From positions 124,001-188,000 of the forward strand of contig JAIQEW010000011.1 of assembly GCA_020073605.1 (NCBI GenBank): 64,000 nucleotides of DNA. The letters run 5' to 3'. The DNA is from Terriglobia bacterium (GTDB lineage: Bacteria; Acidobacteriota; Terriglobia; Acidiferrales; UBA7541). The number at the start of each line of letters is the position of its first letter. Within the stretch, counting starts at the first letter, position 1. The notes beneath the pieces were generated by a model that saw only the letters and a program-made list of their open reading frames with translations, searched no databases and was not told the origin of the DNA. Below, one piece after another: positions 33,019-42,132 of this stretch. The position numbers and the translations under genes are program-made.

Positions 33019-35319
33019 CTATGCCCCCGCCAGCAAAAGCATGAACAAGAAGACCCAAAGCGCGTTCATGCAGTGCCAGTACAGTGAAACGACCTCCGTG
33101 GCCGTGCGGCGCGTCAGGCGAGTGGTGGGACGGAGCGCGACCACGAGCAGAGCCACAATTCCTCCCAGCAGATGCAACGCATGCGCTGCCGTGAAAACGT
33201 AGAAGAAACTTCCGCTGGGATTCCCGTCCAGGCTCACGCCCCCAGCGGCAAGCTGCCGCCACGCGATGGCCTCGGCCGCCAGAAAGAACACGCCCAGAAT
33301 TGCTGTGGCGCCCCACCAATGCCGGAATTCCTCTTCCTGCCGCGCCAGAAGACAATGCCGCGAGCGCGCGAGCGTGACACTGCTGGCGAGGAGAATGAGC
33401 GTTCCGAGCCAGAGAACTCGCGGAACCGCGAGCGGCTGCCAATCGCTCGAAAAACCCTTCCGAACGAAATAGGCGCTCACGAGCGCCATGAAAAACATCA
33501 AAACGCCGCCGAGAAGGAGCGCCATTCCCGTGACGTACACCCGTTGTGGAATCTCGCGCGAGATCGTCGCGCCCCCGCCCTCCGGACCCAGGTTCTGGGG
33601 CAGAAAATCTTCCTTTTCGCCCGGGACGCTGTATTCGTACGGCCCGCGATGAACGCTCGGGAAATGGCCACCGAAATTATCGGGCGGAGGCGGCGAGGAC
33701 GTGATCCATTCCAGGGTCGTGGCGTTCCACGGATTCGCGGTCGCCCGCTCGCCTCGCTTCAGGCTATGAAAGAAATTGTAGAAGAATATGAGCTGTGCGG
33801 CGGCCGTAATGAACGCCGTGATGGTCATGAAACCATGCAACGGTTGGAGAGCCGCAAGATAGCCGGCGCCGGTCGAATCCGCATAGCGGCGGATGCCGCC
33901 CTCGATTCCCAGGAAGTGCATGGGCATGAAGACGCAGTAAACGCCCGCGAACGTAAGCCAGAAATGCAGTTTTCCCAGCCGTTCGTCCATCCTGCGGCCG
34001 AACATTTTCGGAAACCAGTAATACGTCGCGGCAAAGATTCCGAAGACCGCCGCCACACCCATCACGATGTGAAAATGCGCCACCACGTAGTACGTGGCGT
34101 GCAGCATCGTATCGACCGCCGGTTGCGCGAGAAAAATTCCGGAAAGTCCGCCCGTGACGAAAAACGAAACAAAGCCGATGGCGAAGAGCATCGGCGAGTG
34201 AAACTGAATCTTGCCGCCCCAGAGCGTCCCGAGCCAGTTGAAAGTCTTGATCGCGGAAGGCACGCCGATCGACATCGTCAGCACGGAGAAGGCGAGGCCC
34301 GAATATGGGTTCATGCCGCTCACAAACATGTGATGGCCCCACACCAGGAAGCCCAGAAAACCGATGGCGCAAAGAGCGAGCGCCATCGCCCGATAGCCGA
34401 ACACCGGCTTGCGCGAAAAGTTCGCGAGGATGTGCGACACAACGCCCATGCCGGGCAGAATCGCGATGTAAACCTCGGGATGGCCGAAGAACCAGAAGAG
34501 ATGCTGCCAGAGGAGCGGCGAGCCCCCGTTGTGGCCTTGCAAGTCGCCGTTCACGACGAGACCCGCCGGAAGAAAGAAGCTCGTGCCCGCGGAGCGGTCG
34601 AGCAGCAGCAGAATCCCTCCCGCAAGCAGAACACTGAAAGCGAGCAGGCTCAGAATCGAGGTGACGAACCATGCCCACACCGTCAGCGGCATGCGCATCA
34701 GCGTCATTCCCGGGGCGCGCATGTCGATCGTCGTCGCGATGAAATTGAGCGCGCCGAGCAGCGACGCAAAACAGAAGATCGAGATGCTGACGATCCACAG
34801 CGTTTGCCCGAGTCCTTCGCCCGGGCCGGTCACCTCGCCAAGGCCGCTGAGCGGGGGGTAAGCGGTCCATCCGCTGATGGGCGCTCCGCCGGGCACCACA
34901 AACGCCGCGATCATGCAGAGGAAGGCCGCGAGCGTCAGCCAGAATGAGAGCATGTTGAGCGTGGGGAACGCCATGTCGGGAGCGCCGATCTGAATCGGCA
35001 GAAAATAATTGCCGAAGGCGCTCTGCGGAGCCGTCGAGAGCACGAAGAAAACCATGATCGTGCCGTGCATGGTCACCAGCGCGAGATATTGCTCCGGCGT
35101 CATGATCCCGCCGCCTACGAACGGCAGATGGGCGTTGGGCCAAACAAGATGGAAACGCATCAGGAGCGAAAGAATGATCCCGAACGTCACGGCCGCAAGC
35201 GCCAGCGAAAAATACTGGAGGCCGACCACTTTGTGGTCCGTGCTGAAAATGTAGCTGCGAATGAATCCCTTCGACGAACCCGCAGGCGCGTGGGTGGCTC
35301 TCACTGGCTGGCCGACCAT
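33019..35319 (-). CDS. Cytochrome c oxidase subunit I-III fusion (haem-copper oxidase)
   Basis: This is a 766-residue protein. The first 550 residues are subunit I: HGTIMVFF (haem a His), GHPEVYI (CuB His and cross-linked Tyr), WGHHMF (two CuB His) and YYVVAHFHIVMG (haem His residues). SAIKTFNWL keeps the K-channel Lys, and IGAPDMAFP the D-channel Asp, so it is an A-type enzyme. A hydrophilic linker rich in Pro leads to subunit III (YVTGMALLLGGVLMFFMALV, FYVFTAAHALHLLGGIVALL, SLYWHCMNALWVFLF). It reduces oxygen to water while pumping protons. The ATG at 35319 overlaps the end of the subunit II gene by 19 bases, indicating coupling. Confidence 0.95.
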   Translation of the reverse strand: MVGQPVRATHAPAGSSKGFIRSYIFSTDHKVVGLQYFSLALAAVTFGIILSLLMRFHLVWPNAHLPFVGGGIMTPEQYLALVTMHGTIMVFFVLSTAPQSAFGNYFLPIQIGAPDMAFPTLNMLSFWLTLAAFLCMIAAFVVPGGAPISGWTAYPPLSGLGEVTGPGEGLGQTLWIVSISIFCFASLLGALNFIATTIDMRAPGMTLMRMPLTVWAWFVTSILSLLAFSVLLAGGILLLLDRSAGTSFFLPAGLVVNGDLQGHNGGSPLLWQHLFWFFGHPEVYIAILPGMGVVSHILANFSRKPVFGYRAMALALCAIGFLGFLVWGHHMFVSGMNPYSGLAFSVLTMSIGVPSAIKTFNWLGTLWGGKIQFHSPMLFAIGFVSFFVTGGLSGIFLAQPAVDTMLHATYYVVAHFHIVMGVAAVFGIFAATYYWFPKMFGRRMDERLGKLHFWLTFAGVYCVFMPMHFLGIEGGIRRYADSTGAGYLAALQPLHGFMTITAFITAAAQLIFFYNFFHSLKRGERATANPWNATTLEWITSSPPPPDNFGGHFPSVHRGPYEYSVPGEKEDFLPQNLGPEGGGATISREIPQRVYVTGMALLLGGVLMFFMALVSAYFVRKGFSSDWQPLAVPRVLWLGTLILLASSVTLARSRHCLLARQEEEFRHWWGATAILGVFFLAAEAIAWRQLAAGGVSLDGNPSGSFFYVFTAAHALHLLGGIVALLVVALRPTTRLTRRTATEVVSLYWHCMNALWVFLFMLLLAGA

Positions 35320-36131
35320 TTCTTGAGGAAGGCTTCGTACTCGACTTCGGAAACAACATTGAGAAAACTGTGCATCTTGGAATGCCCGAGCCCGCACAAT
35401 TGCGTGCAAACGATTTCGTAACGCCCGGTGCGGTTCGCCGTGAAGTTCACCGGTATCATCATCCCGGGCACCGAATCCTGCTGGAGACGCAACTCGCGGA
35501 CGAAAAAATTGTGGACGACATCCTGCGACCGCAGCAACAAGGCGACAGGCCGGCTTACGGGGACGGTCAAATCGGGCGCCACAATGTCATCGTTGCCCGT
35601 CCGATCATTCAGGTCGAGTCCGAGGGGATTCCCGGCGGGTGCGTTGATCAGGCTGGGATCGAGCCTGCCGAACTTTCCATCCGCTCCCGGATAGCGAAAC
35701 GTGTAAACGAACTGCGTGGTCGTGACTTCCACCTGAATCGCATCCGGCGCGGGCGGCGCATAGCGAACTTCCGCCCATGCCTTGCGTCCCAGAATACCCA
35801 AGCAGAGAAAAGTGAGGAACGTCAGGGAAGTCCACGTGATTTCCGCCGCCACGCTTCCCCGCGTAAAACGAGCCGGGCGGCCGCGATCTCGAAAGCGAAA
35901 GATGGCGAAGGCGAGACCGAGTTGAGCAAGAACGAAGACAGCGCCCGCAACGTACAGCGTCCGATTATATTGACGATCGATCAGGACAGCGGCGGAGCTG
36001 ATGGGCGACGGCGCAGGGTACAGGCGAGCGGCGAAAACATACACCGTCGCGGCTACCAGTATCACCAAAAGCACGGTCAGTAAGACCGCCGGCCCCGCAG
36101 AGCCGCCGTCGCTCTTCCCTGTTTGCGTCAT
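35301..36131 (-). CDS. coxB: Cytochrome c oxidase subunit II with CuA site
   Basis: This is a 276-residue protein with two N-terminal membrane helices (PAVLLTVLLVILVAATVYVF, and YVAGAVFVLAQLGLAFAIF) and a C-terminal cupredoxin domain. The CuA ligands are CTQLCGLGHSKM (Cys-x3-Cys-x3-His-x2-Met) with the upstream His in SQDVVHNFFV. The domain accepts electrons from cytochrome c. In the aromatic patch where most homologues have QWxW, the sequence is TQFVYTFRYPG, so the Trp used for electron entry is replaced. No haem c domain is fused. It is first in a coxB - fused I/III - small Cys protein operon. Confidence 0.94.
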   Translation of the reverse strand: MTQTGKSDGGSAGPAVLLTVLLVILVAATVYVFAARLYPAPSPISSAAVLIDRQYNRTLYVAGAVFVLAQLGLAFAIFRFRDRGRPARFTRGSVAAEITWTSLTFLTFLCLGILGRKAWAEVRYAPPAPDAIQVEVTTTQFVYTFRYPGADGKFGRLDPSLINAPAGNPLGLDLNDRTGNDDIVAPDLTVPVSRPVALLLRSQDVVHNFFVRELRLQQDSVPGMMIPVNFTANRTGRYEIVCTQLCGLGHSKMHSFLNVVSEVEYEAFLKKWSASQ

Positions 36132-36213
36132 GGGCGGTATCAGACAGGAATGATATAGAAGCGCGGTGAGATTTTATAGGGTGAACGCGGACGGATCCAT
36201 TGCCGAGAAATTT

Positions 36214-36300
36214 TGGTGCGGTCGAGTGGATTCGAACCACCACGGTATTGCTACCGCCAGCCCCTCAAGCTGGTGCGTCTGCCAGTTCCGCCACGACCGC
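36214..36300 (-). tRNA. tRNA-Leu (anticodon GAG), CCA encoded
   Basis: On the minus strand the acceptor arms GCGGTCG and CGACCGC pair, the anticodon arm CCAGC-TTGAGGG-GCTGG carries GAG, and a long variable arm is followed by GGTTCGAATCC in the T-arm. The discriminator A and CCA are encoded (36217 to 36214). The size, about 87 bases, fits a class II leucine tRNA. Confidence 0.95.
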
Positions 36301-36337
36301 ATTGGAGAGGTGAACGCCCAAATTGTAACAGAAGTCG

Positions 36338-36802
36338 CTACTTCTTAGGAGCGGGGCTCTGCGCGGGCGCTTGTTGAGTCGGCGCCGGAGCAGGCGTCTG
36401 CGTTGAAGGCTGAGCCGGAATCTGCACCGGCGGCGCAGCGGGCTTCGCCGGAGCCGTGCCAGGTTTCGCAGTCTCCTCAAGGATCGACCCTGTGCTGACC
36501 TCCGCCGGGGCGCGCTTGAACGAAAGCGTAAGCGAAGTCATCATGAAAACGATGGCGCACCACGTGGTGGCGCGGGAAAGAAACGTCGCGGCGCCTCGCG
36601 GGCCAAACGCCGTCTGGCTGCCCGCTCCGCCGAACGCACCGGCGAGATCGGCGGCGTTTCCGCTTTGCAGCATGATGACGATAATCAGCACGAAGCACAC
36701 GGCCACGTGCAGCGTCACGAGCACGAACGACACGCGCCAGCCGACCCAGATCAGGCCGACGGCCACGAGAAACGATAAAGCCCATTTAGCCCAACTTGGC
36801 AT
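36338..36802 (-). CDS. secG: Preprotein translocase subunit SecG
   Basis: This is a 154-residue protein, longer than the usual 75-110. Two membrane segments (FVLVTLHVAVCFVLIIVIML and TTWCAIVFMMTSLTLSF) flank the SecG loop LQSGNAADLAGAFGGAGSQTAFGPRG, a strong family signature. The extra length is a Pro/Ala/Gln-rich cytoplasmic tail of about 55 residues. SecG assists SecYE during protein export. It follows tpiA by 48 bases in the gap-pgk-tpiA-secG string and is followed by tRNA-Leu, a common arrangement. Confidence 0.93.
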   Translation of the reverse strand: MPSWAKWALSFLVAVGLIWVGWRVSFVLVTLHVAVCFVLIIVIMLQSGNAADLAGAFGGAGSQTAFGPRGAATFLSRATTWCAIVFMMTSLTLSFKRAPAEVSTGSILEETAKPGTAPAKPAAPPVQIPAQPSTQTPAPAPTQQAPAQSPAPKK

Positions 36803-36850
36803 TTCCAGCTCCCACGTCGCGCCGGGCCAGCTTCCGCCCGCAAAGCGCGC

Positions 36851-37600
36851 CTAGAAATTCACGATTGCCGCAAACGACTTCGGGTCGAGGCTTGCGCCGC
36901 CCACGAGCGCGCCATCAATCTCCGCCTGCGCCATCAATCCCTTGATGTTGTCGGGTTTGACGCTGCCGCCGTAGAGGATTCGAAGCCCGGAGGCTTGCTC
37001 GGCTGTGAACCGAGTCGCAGCAAGGTCCCGGAGATGCCGATGAGCATCCGCGGCCATTTCCGGAGTCGCCGTCCGCCCCGTTCCGATCGCCCAAACCGGC
37101 TCGTAAGCCAACAGAATACGCGAGAACTCCGCAGGGGTCAACGCGGCCAAGCCGCCCTCAAACTGGCGCTTCAGCACGGTTTGCGTGAGATTGCCTTCGC
37201 GTTCGCCGAGCGTCTCGCCGACGCAGACAATCGGCGTGAGCCCCGCCTCAAGCGCAGCCTTCGTCTTGCGGTTCACCGTTTCATCCGTCTCGCCGAAATA
37301 CTGCCGCCGCTCGGAATGCCCGATGATTACACCTAGGCACCCGGTTTCCACCAGCATTCGCGCCGAGATTTCGCCCGTAAAGGCGCCTTCGCGCTCCCAG
37401 TGCATATTTTGCCCGGCGATCCCTACGGCGCTTCCGCGCGCTGCGTCCACCGCCGCAGCCAGTGCCGAAAAAGGAGGCGCCACAATGATGTCGCAGTGTT
37501 TTGCTGAGCCGACGAGCGGGCGGAACGCCTCGAAAAACGCACGCGTTTCCGCCTGCGTCTTGTACATCTTCCAGTTTCCGGCGATCACCGGCCGGCGCAA
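36851..37600 (-). CDS. tpiA: Triose-phosphate isomerase
   Basis: This is a 249-residue TIM-barrel enzyme. It has the substrate Lys in AGNWKMYKT, the catalytic His in IGHSERRQYFGE, the catalytic Glu in LAYEPVWAIGTGRTATPE and the phosphate loop ILYGGSVKPDN. It converts dihydroxyacetone phosphate and glyceraldehyde 3-phosphate in glycolysis and gluconeogenesis. The start is TTG at 37600, with AAGGGG about 8 bases upstream. It is 21 bases from the end of pgk and is probably in the same message as gap and pgk. Confidence 0.96.
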   Translation of the reverse strand: MRRPVIAGNWKMYKTQAETRAFFEAFRPLVGSAKHCDIIVAPPFSALAAAVDAARGSAVGIAGQNMHWEREGAFTGEISARMLVETGCLGVIIGHSERRQYFGETDETVNRKTKAALEAGLTPIVCVGETLGEREGNLTQTVLKRQFEGGLAALTPAEFSRILLAYEPVWAIGTGRTATPEMAADAHRHLRDLAATRFTAEQASGLRILYGGSVKPDNIKGLMAQAEIDGALVGGASLDPKSFAAIVNF

Positions 37601-37621
37601 TGAAATCCCCCTTGTGCCGCT

Positions 37622-38815
37622 CTAAGCATTGTTGAGCGCTTCGACGCCGGGCAGTTTTTCGCCCGCGAGGAACTCGAGCGAAGCGCCTCCGCCGGTTGAG
37701 ATGTGGGAAATCTGCTTGGCGACGCCGGCCTGCTCCACGGCTGCCACGGAATCGCCTCCGCCGATGATGGAAGTAGCTCCGCCAGTTGTCGCGGCGGCAA
37801 CCGCCTTGGCGATCGCAAGCGTGCCCTGCGCAAACGCGGGCTTCTCAAACATGCCCAGCGGACCGTTCCAGACGATTGTCCGTGCCTTCGCTATTTCCCG
37901 GCTGAATTCGTCGATGGTTTTAGGGCCTACGTCCAAGCCCATCCAACCGTCGGGCGTGCCGGCGATGTCGGTGACCTTCGTCGCGGTGGAATCGGGCGAC
38001 TCCGCCAGCACGTGATCGACCGGCAAAAGCAGCCGGAATTTGCGGCTCTGCGCCTCGCTGAGCAGGCTGCGCGCCAGATCGAGCTTGTCGTTTTCGACGA
38101 GCGACTTCCCTACCGGCCGCCCCTGCGATTTCAAAAACGTATAGGCCATGGCGCCGCCGATCAGCATTGCGTCGGCGAGCTTCATCAGGTTCTGCACGAC
38201 TTCGATCTTGTCGGAGACTTTCGCACCGCCGAGGACGGCAACGAACGGCCGCTCCGGATTCGAGATCGCTTTGCCGAGATAGGCGATCTCCTTTTCCATC
38301 AGGAGGCCCGCGGCGGCTTGCCGGACGTACTTCGTGATGCCCACAACCGAAGCATGCGCGCGATGCGCGGAGCCGAAAGCGTCGCAAACGAAAATCTGAT
38401 CGCAGAGGGCAGCCAGCTGCTTCGAAAATTCCGGATCGTTGGCTTCCTCCTCCGGATGATAGCGGACGTTTTCAAGGAGCAGCACTTCCCCGTTGCGAAG
38501 CGCCTTGCTCTTCGCCTCGGCATCGGCGCCCACGCAATCCGAAGCGAACGCCACCGGCTTGCCGAGCATTTCGCCGAGTTTAACGGCCACGGGCGCGAGA
38601 CTGTACTTCGGATCGACCTTCCCCTTCGGCCGGCCGAGGTGAGAGGCGAGCACGAGCCGGGCTCGGCGTTCGATGGCGAGTCGCAGAGTCGGCAGGGTTT
38701 CGCGGATGCGCGTGTCGTCCGAAACGCGGCCGCCTTCGAGCGGAACGTTGAAATCCACGCGCACGAAAACGCGCTTGGCAGCCATATCCAGATCGCGAAT
38801 CGAGAGTTTCTGCAT
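37622..38815 (-). CDS. pgk: Phosphoglycerate kinase
   Basis: This is a 397-residue protein of usual family length. Signatures are [37 protein letters not shown] and [13 protein letters not shown] for the N-terminal 3-phosphoglycerate domain, and [10 protein letters not shown] and [14 protein letters not shown] for the nucleotide domain. It transfers phosphate from 1,3-bisphosphoglycerate to ADP. It lies between gap (33 bases away) and tpiA (21 bases away) on the same strand. Confidence 0.97.
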   Translation of the reverse strand: MQKLSIRDLDMAAKRVFVRVDFNVPLEGGRVSDDTRIRETLPTLRLAIERRARLVLASHLGRPKGKVDPKYSLAPVAVKLGEMLGKPVAFASDCVGADAEAKSKALRNGEVLLLENVRYHPEEEANDPEFSKQLAALCDQIFVCDAFGSAHRAHASVVGITKYVRQAAAGLLMEKEIAYLGKAISNPERPFVAVLGGAKVSDKIEVVQNLMKLADAMLIGGAMAYTFLKSQGRPVGKSLVENDKLDLARSLLSEAQSRKFRLLLPVDHVLAESPDSTATKVTDIAGTPDGWMGLDVGPKTIDEFSREIAKARTIVWNGPLGMFEKPAFAQGTLAIAKAVAAATTGGATSIIGGGDSVAAVEQAGVAKQISHISTGGGASLEFLAGEKLPGVEALNNA

Positions 38816-38848
38816 GGTCGTAGAGGTGACGTATCCGGCCGAAGCTTC

Positions 38849-39853
38849 CTAGAGCCGCGCGGCGAAGATTTTGATCAGGTCGCGGCACCGGCACGAATAG
38901 CCCCACTCGTTGTCGTACCAGGCGAGCACCTTGACGCAGTTTGCGCCCACCACGCGCGTGTAGCCGGAGTCCACGATGGAGGAGTGCGGATTGCCCTTGA
39001 AGTCGGCCGAGACCAATTCCTCTTCGGTGTACCCAAGAATTCCCTTCATAGGGCCTTCGGCGGCGCGCTTGAGAGATGCGTTCACGCTTTCAACCGTTGC
39101 GGGCTTTTCGGTCATCACCGTCAGATCCACCACGCTTACGTTGGGCGTCGGCACGCGAAGCGAATAACCGTCGAGCTTGCCCTTCAGCTCGGGGATCACG
39201 AGATGCAGCGCCTTGGCGGCGCCCGTGGAGGTAGGGATCATCGAAAGCGCCGCAGCGCGCGACCGGCGAAGGTCCTTGTGAGGCAGGTCGAGCAGTCTCT
39301 GGTCGTTCGTGTAGGAGTGAATCGTCGTCATCGTTCCGACGTTGATTCCGAACGTTTCGTGAATCACTTTCGCCACCGGCGCCAGGCAGTTCGTGGTGCA
39401 GGAGGCGTTCGAGACCACGTGATGCTTGGCCGGATCGTAGGTCTTGTCGTTTACCCCGAGGACGAATGTGGCGTCGGGATCGGTAGCCGGGGCGGAGATG
39501 ATCACTTTCTTCACGGGTCCGCGGATGTGCTTCCGCGCGTCAGCGCCCTTCGTGAACAAGCCGGTGGACTCCACGACGATGGAGGCGCCCACGGAGGCCC
39601 AGTCCAGCTCGGCGGGATCTTTCGTCTTGAAAACCTTGAAGCTCTTCCCGTCGACGGAAATCGTGTCGTCCGTGTGCGTGACTTGATTCGGAAGATTGCC
39701 GAGAATCGAATCGTATTTCAGCAGATGGGCCAGAGTCTTCGAATCGGTGATGTCGTTCACGGCGACAATCTCGATTGCCGGATCGCCCATCGCGGCGCGG
39801 AAGATGTTCCGGCCGATACGCCCAAAACCGTTAATGCCTACCTTTACGGACAT
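38849..39853 (-). CDS. gap: Glyceraldehyde-3-phosphate dehydrogenase, type I
   Basis: This is a 334-residue enzyme with the Rossmann start VGINGFGRIGRNIFRA, the active-site SNASCTTNCLAPV, and the catalytic His in TTIHSYTNDQRLLD. It oxidises glyceraldehyde 3-phosphate with NAD(P)+. The segment VNDITDSKTL after strand 2, with Asp after VN, fits an NAD-preferring enzyme. GGAGGAC precedes the ATG. It is the first gene of gap-pgk-tpiA-secG, and a TACAAT -10-like word sits about 30 bases upstream. Confidence 0.96.
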   Translation of the reverse strand: MSVKVGINGFGRIGRNIFRAAMGDPAIEIVAVNDITDSKTLAHLLKYDSILGNLPNQVTHTDDTISVDGKSFKVFKTKDPAELDWASVGASIVVESTGLFTKGADARKHIRGPVKKVIISAPATDPDATFVLGVNDKTYDPAKHHVVSNASCTTNCLAPVAKVIHETFGINVGTMTTIHSYTNDQRLLDLPHKDLRRSRAAALSMIPTSTGAAKALHLVIPELKGKLDGYSLRVPTPNVSVVDLTVMTEKPATVESVNASLKRAAEGPMKGILGYTEEELVSADFKGNPHSSIVDSGYTRVVGANCVKVLAWYDNEWGYSCRCRDLIKIFAARL

Positions 39854-39880
39854 GTGTCCTCCGGAAAAACGACCGCGGAT

Positions 39881-39886
39881 ATTGTA
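39881..39886 (-). promoter_or_regulatory. Possible -10 element upstream of gap
   Basis: TACAAT on the minus strand lies about 30 bases before the gap start codon. No convincing -35 hexamer at 16-18 bases was seen. Confidence 0.3.
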
Positions 39887-40028
39887 CCTGCCTGAAGGGG
39901 TTATTGCGCAGCAACTAAGAAAAAAATGCCAGGGTGTGGGAAAGGAAAAGTCAACGCGGGCTCACGGATGGCCCGTGACTTCACTGGTATAGCCTCGGCG
40001 CCGAAAACATTCTGGGCAGGGGCGAGGG

Positions 40029-40601
40029 TCAGGGATACAGGGGCTTCCCTCTCTCGGTCAGGGCGGTCACGGGTACAACAACATTCCCTGGCACATTCTC
40101 AGCCAATCGGCGGGCAGAAGGCACAGAAGGGCTGATTGGATACGACTTGCCATTGAACGAAAGTTTCGCCTCGTAGGCGCGCACAACACCTCCTCCTTGC
40201 ACCCGGACGGCGATGTCATGCCAGCCATTCGATTTCGTGGCTAGGATGCGTATGGGAGGTCGCGTGATCATGATCTTCGTAATGACTTGGTACGAGGAGC
40301 CTTGGGGAGCCAATACCAGTGTGGTGCAGCCGCCACTCCCGCACCAGCCGCCGTTTGTTAGGTAAACAATCACTTCCTTGGTTCCGTCGTCCTTCAGATC
40401 AACGAAAGCAGGAAAATACTGTACTGTTTTGTCATCACTCGCAACTGAGTCTCTCAGATACTTCTGGAGAAACCTTTTCAGGGATTCCTCCTGAGCTATG
40501 TTCGTTCGACGTTCTGTTTGCGCAAGGCAGTTGGCCGCCAAAAAGACTGCGGCCAGGATCGCCGCCGTCAGTGAACGAAGCTCCAGAAAGCCGTTTCGCA
40601 T
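40029..40601 (-). CDS. Secreted hypothetical protein
   Basis: This is a 190-residue protein with a signal peptide (LTAAILAAVFLAANCLAQ) and a mature part that I cannot assign to a family. YFPAFVDLKDDGTKEVIVYL followed by NGGWCGSGGCTTLVLAP suggests a beta-rich domain like those describing net charge or flux in secreted assay-like proteins. Two Cys in WCGSGGCTT could form a disulfide. It follows the next gene (ends 40611) by nine bases on the same strand, so they are likely co-transcribed. Confidence 0.65.
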   Translation of the reverse strand: MRNGFLELRSLTAAILAAVFLAANCLAQTERRTNIAQEESLKRFLQKYLRDSVASDDKTVQYFPAFVDLKDDGTKEVIVYLTNGGWCGSGGCTTLVLAPQGSSYQVITKIMITRPPIRILATKSNGWHDIAVRVQGGGVVRAYEAKLSFNGKSYPISPSVPSARRLAENVPGNVVVPVTALTERGKPLYP

Positions 40602-40610
40602 AGTCGTTCC

Positions 40611-41486
40611 TCAGTCAAAAACCTTCACGCGAATCACGCTGTTGCCTGCAAACGTGACGAACGTCGTCTTGGAGGGTGGCGTGCCGTAGATCCAGTCTTC
40701 GGTGTCAACGCCCTCGGGGTCACGCTCCCGGACCTTCTTGTCCGGGCGGCCGAGCGCCGCCACCACCATGTCCTGATCCATTCCCACGATGGCGCGACGG
40801 TCCTTGATGGCGTCCTGAAACTGCGGCGGAAGAGTATCGACCCAATTGACGGTCGCCGAAGGCTGCTTCGAGAAATCCAGCAACATCGAAAGGTCTCGCT
40901 TCAAGTCGTCCGGGCTCATGTCCGGGAGCGCCCGGCCGTAATCGAGGATTAGTGTCGCACCGGCGATTTCGGGAGGGCCGACGACCGGCGGCGGAGGGGT
41001 CGATACATTGCCGATTCCGACTTGCACGTGCTGGCGCCAGTGAAAATGCTTTTTCCCGCCGCCGTTGATCTTGAGCACAATCTGCTGGGAGCGAAACTCC
41101 AGGCCGGTGATCTGGACGGTGTCACCCTGAGCCGCTGCAATGCCATAAAGCCTCAACGCATCGCTTAAGGTTTGCTTGTCAACCGGCTTCCCGGGGGCGA
41201 CTTTGAAACCCTTCTTACCTCCGGGAATCGACTGAACCGCCTTCGCGAATTCCCCATCGACATAACGGATCAGTAGCAGACGAGACTCCGGCTGCAATGC
41301 CTTCGACGTGTGACCGGGAGCTTGGGGATCCGCGCTCGCCTCCGGCGTCCCTTCGCGAGCCAACGACCAGACAGAGGAACCCACGTCCCGAAGGCTCGAC
41401 GGTGCGGAACGGAAGGGAACCAAACCGGGAACGTCCGCGCCCAAGGCGAGCGCAGCGGCCAGCGCGAAAGTAAGGCGTACGTCCAT
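40611..41486 (-). CDS. Secreted hypothetical protein with SmpA-like C-terminal motif
   Basis: This is a 291-residue protein with a weak signal peptide (TFALAAALALGADVPGL). The N-terminal two thirds are not recognised; VQITGLEFRSQQIVLKINGG and RQHVQVGIGN suggest beta strands. The C-terminal part, VGMDQDMVVAALGRPDKKVR plus TEDWIYGTPPSKTTFVTF, resembles the SmpA/OmlA pattern of a short helix with a WxY-type strand. It may be an envelope protein. It is the upstream member of a pair with the 190-residue protein. Confidence 0.6.
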   Translation of the reverse strand: MDVRLTFALAAALALGADVPGLVPFRSAPSSLRDVGSSVWSLAREGTPEASADPQAPGHTSKALQPESRLLLIRYVDGEFAKAVQSIPGGKKGFKVAPGKPVDKQTLSDALRLYGIAAAQGDTVQITGLEFRSQQIVLKINGGGKKHFHWRQHVQVGIGNVSTPPPPVVGPPEIAGATLILDYGRALPDMSPDDLKRDLSMLLDFSKQPSATVNWVDTLPPQFQDAIKDRRAIVGMDQDMVVAALGRPDKKVRERDPEGVDTEDWIYGTPPSKTTFVTFAGNSVIRVKVFD

Positions 41487-41524
41487 GATCGATACCGCTA
41501 CTCGATTCTACGGCTTTTCCAGCG

Positions 41525-42115
41525 TCAGGTGAATAGGGGCCGCTGAAGGCCGCGGTTCAACATCGACGCGAAGGCGCTGATGACGGCGATGCGGTAGGTG
41601 TCCTGCCGCGTGATCAGATTCCTCGTCAGGACGCCCCAGGCGCCCTGTGCGTCGCGAATGCCGTGCCCTCCCGCAAATTCGTCGATCGCTGCGGCAAGCT
41701 CGACGCCCTCGTCCACCGCGCGCTTTGCGAGGGGATCAGGCAACAGAATAGCTCCGGATTGGCCGAATCCTTCCCGGCCGGTTGCGTCCGTGACGTAAGC
41801 CCAGTTTTCAAGAAAGACATGGCGCGCACCGCGCTCATGGAGGATGTCGATGCCCCCTTCGAGCCCCACAAAGTATTTCCAGGGCTCGCTCTTCTCGCGG
41901 GCGATTCGGAGGAGCGCCTCGGCGCGCTGGCGAGCGCCTTTGAGAATATCTTCGCGCGAAAGCGGCGTGTGGCGGACGCCACTCGGGACTTCAACCGCCG
42001 CGACGTCGAATTGCGCAGCGTCCCCGAGGCTCGGGCCGATCAGCGCGAGCGCCTCGCGCACGGCATCGACCTTCGGCCGACGCGTGCTGCCGACGGCGAC
42101 GATGATTCTGTCCAT
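41525..42115 (-). CDS. Inosine/xanthosine triphosphatase, DUF84/YjjX family
   Basis: This is a 196-residue protein starting VAVGSTRRPKVDAVREAL, the family nucleotide-binding loop, followed by VPSGVRHTPLSREDILKGA, FVGLEGGIDIL and SGAILLPDPLAK. YjjX enzymes hydrolyse inosine and xanthosine triphosphates (house-cleaning of damaged nucleotides). Length matches the family, 170-200 residues. It lies 17 bases from the end of a deoxyribosyltransferase-like gene on the same strand, so both may act on unusual nucleotides (inference). Confidence 0.85.
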   Translation of the reverse strand: MDRIIVAVGSTRRPKVDAVREALALIGPSLGDAAQFDVAAVEVPSGVRHTPLSREDILKGARQRAEALLRIAREKSEPWKYFVGLEGGIDILHERGARHVFLENWAYVTDATGREGFGQSGAILLPDPLAKRAVDEGVELAAAIDEFAGGHGIRDAQGAWGVLTRNLITRQDTYRIAVISAFASMLNRGLQRPLFT

Positions 42116-42132
42116 CTCCGGACTCTAGTCTC

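Noticed and set aside
33172..34947. A 591-codon plus-strand open frame inside the oxidase gene
   Set aside because: It is antisense to a well-supported cytochrome oxidase; the Arg/Glu-rich product is typical of a shadow frame.
37703..39895. A 730-codon open frame on the plus strand across pgk and gap
   Set aside because: It is antisense to clear pgk and gap genes on the minus strand, its product shows no family motif, and the frame stays open only because of the high GC.
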